From NCBI GenBank assembly GCA_027070385.1, contig JALXDW010000004.1:1-9477 (forward strand): a DNA stretch of 9,477 nt. The letters are read 5' to 3'. How positions within the stretch are numbered: position 1 is the stretch's first letter; the number at the start of each line of letters is the position of its first letter. The notes under the pieces were generated by a model. That model ran no database searches. It was given only the letters and a program-made list of their open reading frames with translations, and was not told the DNA's origin. This DNA comes from Chromatiales bacterium. GTDB taxonomy: Bacteria > Pseudomonadota > Gammaproteobacteria > UBA6429 > Thiohalophilaceae. Made by a program: the position numbers and the translations under genes. Positions 7,428-9,477 of the stretch are shown piece by piece.

Positions 7428-7473
7428 TTATTCACCACTGAATAAGGCAAAATAGTTAAAGGCTATATTGCCT
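7428..7473 (-). terminator. Tandem hairpins after the M48 protease gene (possible terminator)
   Basis: Two adjacent inverted repeats lie at the end of the M48 gene. The first (7445-7455 with 7463-7473) is 11 bp with one mismatch and a 7-nt loop, and includes the TAG stop codon. The second (7428-7434 with 7439-7445) is a perfect 7-bp stem TTATTCA-CCAC-TGAATAA. Neither is followed by a real T-run, so they are weak as an intrinsic terminator and may instead protect the 3' end of the mRNA. Confidence 0.35.
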
Positions 7474-8461
7474 GTTGTACGGCCTGAATACGGGAAGGAA
7501 TCGGTGGGTGACTTGAAAACAGACGTAAAACAAATGTCTGCATGGGTTTGGGTATGGCTGACCAGCACCAATCCAGTGTCCCAGGCATTTGGCTTTGTAG
7601 CACATGGACTGCCTTTAATGCACTGACAAAACTCTGGGGGTTCACACAGCTCATGGCAACTTTATCGGCTCGCAATTCATAACGGCGATTAAGTGCATTT
7701 AAAATAAATAAAGGCAAAAAACCGTATAAAACTAACACTAGCATCGATCCCAGAATAAACCCTATATTTTTATCTCGCCATTGATATAAAAAGGTATGAT
7801 CCACTATCAGATGGAACAAATAAACCGGCAACCAGATGCTAATAAAAACAACCAAATCAAGAATACTCATAGTAAAAGTATCTCGCATTGCAACATGTGC
7901 CAACTCGTGTGCAACAACAGCCTCAATTTCATCGGGGGTGAGTTTACTTAATAGCCCCTGCGACAACACAATTAATGATGGATGAATAAAATCCGGAAGT
8001 ACTTTTGCGTTTACTTTTTGGGAAGCATCAATGGCAATATCGGGGGTTGCAATATTTAACTTTCTGGCCATCCTGGCAGCTGAACGATAAATCCAGTGGT
8101 ATTGGCTATTGAATTTGTTCTGCCTGGAAAACGGCCTTGAGGAATTTTTCATATACCATGATGACGAAGAACCAGGGAAGTATTTGTGATTTTTCAGCAT
8201 TAAAACCAGTAATACTGCGGCACGCGACATATACCAGACAAAAACACACAAGGCAAACCCCGCCAATAACGCATAAGTCAAAGAGTGCGGCTGAAAGTAC
8301 ACAGGAAAAATAGTGTTTTGAATCAGGCTGGCAAAATGATCAAACTGCAAAAGCAGGCTGACAAGGTAAAATTGGGTAAACATCAGAAACGGCACCCACA
8401 CCAGCAAAAAACAGGACAAAAGTATTGCCAATAATTTTAAATGATACCGCTGGTTTATCAT
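7463..8461 (-). CDS. Membrane-bound M48 family zinc metalloprotease (HtpX-like)
   Basis: M48 peptidases cleave membrane or envelope proteins with a zinc centre, and HtpX-like members act in membrane protein quality control. With the ATG at 8461 the protein has 332 residues. HELAH (185-189) gives two His ligands and the catalytic Glu; the third ligand is the Glu of RRYELRADK at 262, followed by the family Asp at 266. The C-terminal SSHPPIPSRIQAV is the conserved HPP...R element. Hydrophobic segments lie at about 10-38, 60-90, 197-219 and 232-255, so it is an inner-membrane protein with two helices before and two after HExxH, as in HtpX. The frame stays open to a TTG at 8482, which would add seven residues (MNGVWVF); neither start has a clear Shine-Dalgarno, and I prefer the ATG. 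It stands alone, divergent from the sensor gene. Specific orthology to htpX is not assured, so I give no symbol. Confidence 0.88.
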   Translation of the reverse strand: MINQRYHLKLLAILLSCFLLVWVPFLMFTQFYLVSLLLQFDHFASLIQNTIFPVYFQPHSLTYALLAGFALCVFVWYMSRAAVLLVLMLKNHKYFPGSSSSWYMKNSSRPFSRQNKFNSQYHWIYRSAARMARKLNIATPDIAIDASQKVNAKVLPDFIHPSLIVLSQGLLSKLTPDEIEAVVAHELAHVAMRDTFTMSILDLVVFISIWLPVYLFHLIVDHTFLYQWRDKNIGFILGSMLVLVLYGFLPLFILNALNRRYELRADKVAMSCVNPQSFVSALKAVHVLQSQMPGTLDWCWSAIPKPMQTFVLRLFSSHPPIPSRIQAVQQAI

Positions 8462-8581
8462 AAAGACCCAAACACCATTCAATTATTCAGAAGAGATAAT
8501 CCACGCATTTTATGCGCCAATACCCCTCTGATTGTCCATCATTTAGCTGCTATTGAGAACTATATCACATAATCAGTAGTA

Positions 8582-8622
8582 TATAATCATTTCATAAATA
8601 AGCCATAAAAACATGCTATGCT
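8582..8622 (+). promoter_or_regulatory. Candidate promoter elements of the HAMP sensor gene
   Basis: The divergent gap (8462-8745) is AT-rich and carries a perfect TATAAT at 8582-8587 and, further on, an extended -10 (TG-C-TATGCT, 8614-8622). Neither has a good -35 at standard spacing. Either would give a leader of more than 100 nt before the ATG at 8746. Choosing between them needs transcript-start data. Confidence 0.35.
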
Positions 8623-8632
8623 TCACAGTTAA

Positions 8633-8745
8633 ATCAGAGCCGGAAAAGACAGAATAAACCTAAATATTACGGTAACACTGCCGAAATGATAAGGAAGAGA
8701 GTCAAACTCTCAGCAAAAGGAATCGTCACGGGGATTGGGTTACAA
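8633..8745 (+). ncRNA. Structured 5' leader, partly like a glycine riboswitch (uncertain)
   Basis: The leader of the sensor gene holds CCGAA (8681-8685) and, 18 nt later, AAACTCTCAGCAAAAGGA (8704-8721). In glycine aptamers the conserved order is CCGAAGG, a variable hairpin, then AAACTCTCAGG-AAAAGGAC. The match is close but incomplete: one G is missing after CTCTCAG, GGnGCAA is not conserved, and I find no clear P1 partner. Other structure includes the hairpin GAGAGT-CAA-ACTCTC (8697-8711) and a long-range pairing of GTAAC (8672-8676) with GTTAC (8739-8743), just before the start codon. If translation instead begins at the in-frame ATG at 8686, part of this stretch is coding. Confidence 0.25.
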
Positions 8746-9477
8746 ATGATACTGAATAAATTAAAGCTATTCCGTCAAAAACAGATGCTAAAGCAATTTC
8801 CTATTGCCTATAAGCTTGCAATCATCATCACCATGCTGATCAGTTCAGGGATGATCTTGCTCGGACTGGTTATCGTCTCCAATCAAACCCAATTATTACG
8901 CGGGCAAATGACGGATTTTGGACAAACCGTTGCCGGCCAGCTGGCGAATTCATCGAAAGAACTGATTTTATCTGACGATGTATTAAGTATTATGGTTTCT
9001 GTCAAAAATCTGGGGGCTCACAAAGGTATTCTCGGTGCGGTTGTTTACTCGGAAAAAGGGAAAAAACTGGCTCATTCAGGTATTATTCCAGATGCAGACA
9101 TCATCAGCTTGTATGCACAATCAAAAAATAATCAGCAAAAAGGCTATTCATTCGAGTGGCAAGCAACAGTCGCTAACAATAAAGCACCTCTCAATGTTAT
9201 CTCATTCATCACGCCTATTCGTTTTCAGAATTTAATTGCAGGCCACGCACTCGTCACTTTCAGCAAAGAATCACTGTCTCGCTCACTCACTGAAACGGTC
9301 AATGCCATTATTGCTGCAACTATTTTCATGATTATTCTGGGTATTTTTACTGCCTATGCACTAGGTCAACGTTTATCGCGTCCTATCCACAATTTGCTGC
9401 ATGCCAGCAAAGCCATCGACAATGGTGACTATTCCTACCCTATTAATAAACAACGTAATAATGAAATCGGTTCACTC
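8746..9477 (+). CDS. HAMP-domain transmembrane sensor, N-terminal part (runs off the right edge)
   Basis: The frame is open from ATG 8746 to the last base, 244 codons with no stop. A short basic cytoplasmic start is followed by membrane helix 1 at about 24-45 (AIIITMLISSGMILLGLVIV), an extracytoplasmic domain of about 140 residues (46-185), and helix 2 at about 186-207. A HAMP linker follows (QRLSRPIHNLL at 208-218, AIDNGDY, and NEIGSL at the edge, the DEIGxL end of the module). The periplasmic part, with ILGAVVYSEKGKKLAHSG, recalls the Smp/AhpA-type sensor region but I am not certain. The output domain is outside, so kinase, chemoreceptor, diguanylate cyclase or phosphodiesterase cannot be told apart. 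An in-frame ATG at 8686 would add 20 mostly basic or hydrophobic residues; neither start has a good Shine-Dalgarno, and 8746 is preferred because the leader appears structured. It is divergent from the M48 gene. Confidence 0.75.
   Translation, partial: MILNKLKLFRQKQMLKQFPIAYKLAIIITMLISSGMILLGLVIVSNQTQLLRGQMTDFGQTVAGQLANSSKELILSDDVLSIMVSVKNLGAHKGILGAVVYSEKGKKLAHSGIIPDADIISLYAQSKNNQQKGYSFEWQATVANNKAPLNVISFITPIRFQNLIAGHALVTFSKESLSRSLTETVNAIIAATIFMIILGIFTAYALGQRLSRPIHNLLHASKAIDNGDYSYPINKQRNNEIGSL

Noticed and set aside
8504..8517. Small inverted repeat CGCAT-TTT-ATGCG upstream of the M48 gene
   Set aside because: Only five pairs with a three-base loop and not positioned on a recognisable promoter.
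8633..8745. c-di-GMP-I (GEMM) riboswitch before the sensor gene
   Set aside because: The diagnostic GCAAA loops and the GGTAGCGGGGTTACC receptor segment are not present.

Overview
The window reads as a chromosomal segment of a gammaproteobacterium with moderate GC content that makes type IV pili. The evidence is the EF-P beta-lysylation genes (efp, epmA, epmB) together with a FimX-type protein, a combination typical of Pseudomonas and related Gammaproteobacteria. The sequence does not allow a genus to be named. There are no mobile elements, tRNAs, rRNAs or CRISPR arrays.

Region 1 (1-1837) is an EF-P module. efp and the N-terminal part of epmA lie on the minus strand, 10 bp apart and probably co-transcribed. 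epmB is divergent, separated from efp by 42 bp. EpmB isomerises lysine to beta-lysine, EpmA attaches it to Lys34 of EF-P, and modified EF-P rescues ribosomes stalled on polyproline. A perfect 14-bp hairpin followed by a T7 run, in the form of an intrinsic terminator, lies inside the first codons of epmA.

Region 2 (1838-6005) holds two plus-strand genes. The first is a 604-residue protein that I match by context and recollection to the gene preceding fimX in Pseudomonas; its C-terminal part looks like a PilZ domain. The second is a 693-residue FimX homologue (REC-PAS-GGDEF-EAL) in which the REC, GGDEF and EAL signatures are all degenerate, so it is likely a c-di-GMP effector for pilus assembly and not an enzyme.

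Region 3 (6119-8482) holds two minus-strand genes: a DUF1015 protein with a ParB-like DGHHR motif, and a membrane-bound M48 (HtpX-like) zinc metalloprotease. Between them are two adjacent hairpins and a 10-bp palindrome.

Region 4 (8483-9477) is a long divergent intergenic stretch with promoter-like elements and a leader partly resembling a glycine riboswitch. It is followed by the first 244 residues of a two-transmembrane HAMP-containing sensor whose output domain lies beyond the window.

Several genes use non-ATG starts (GTG for epmA and the PilZ-like gene, TTG for fimX). No clearly new multi-gene system is visible. The points most worth a second look are the hairpin in epmA, the PilZ-like/FimX pair and the structured leader of the sensor gene.
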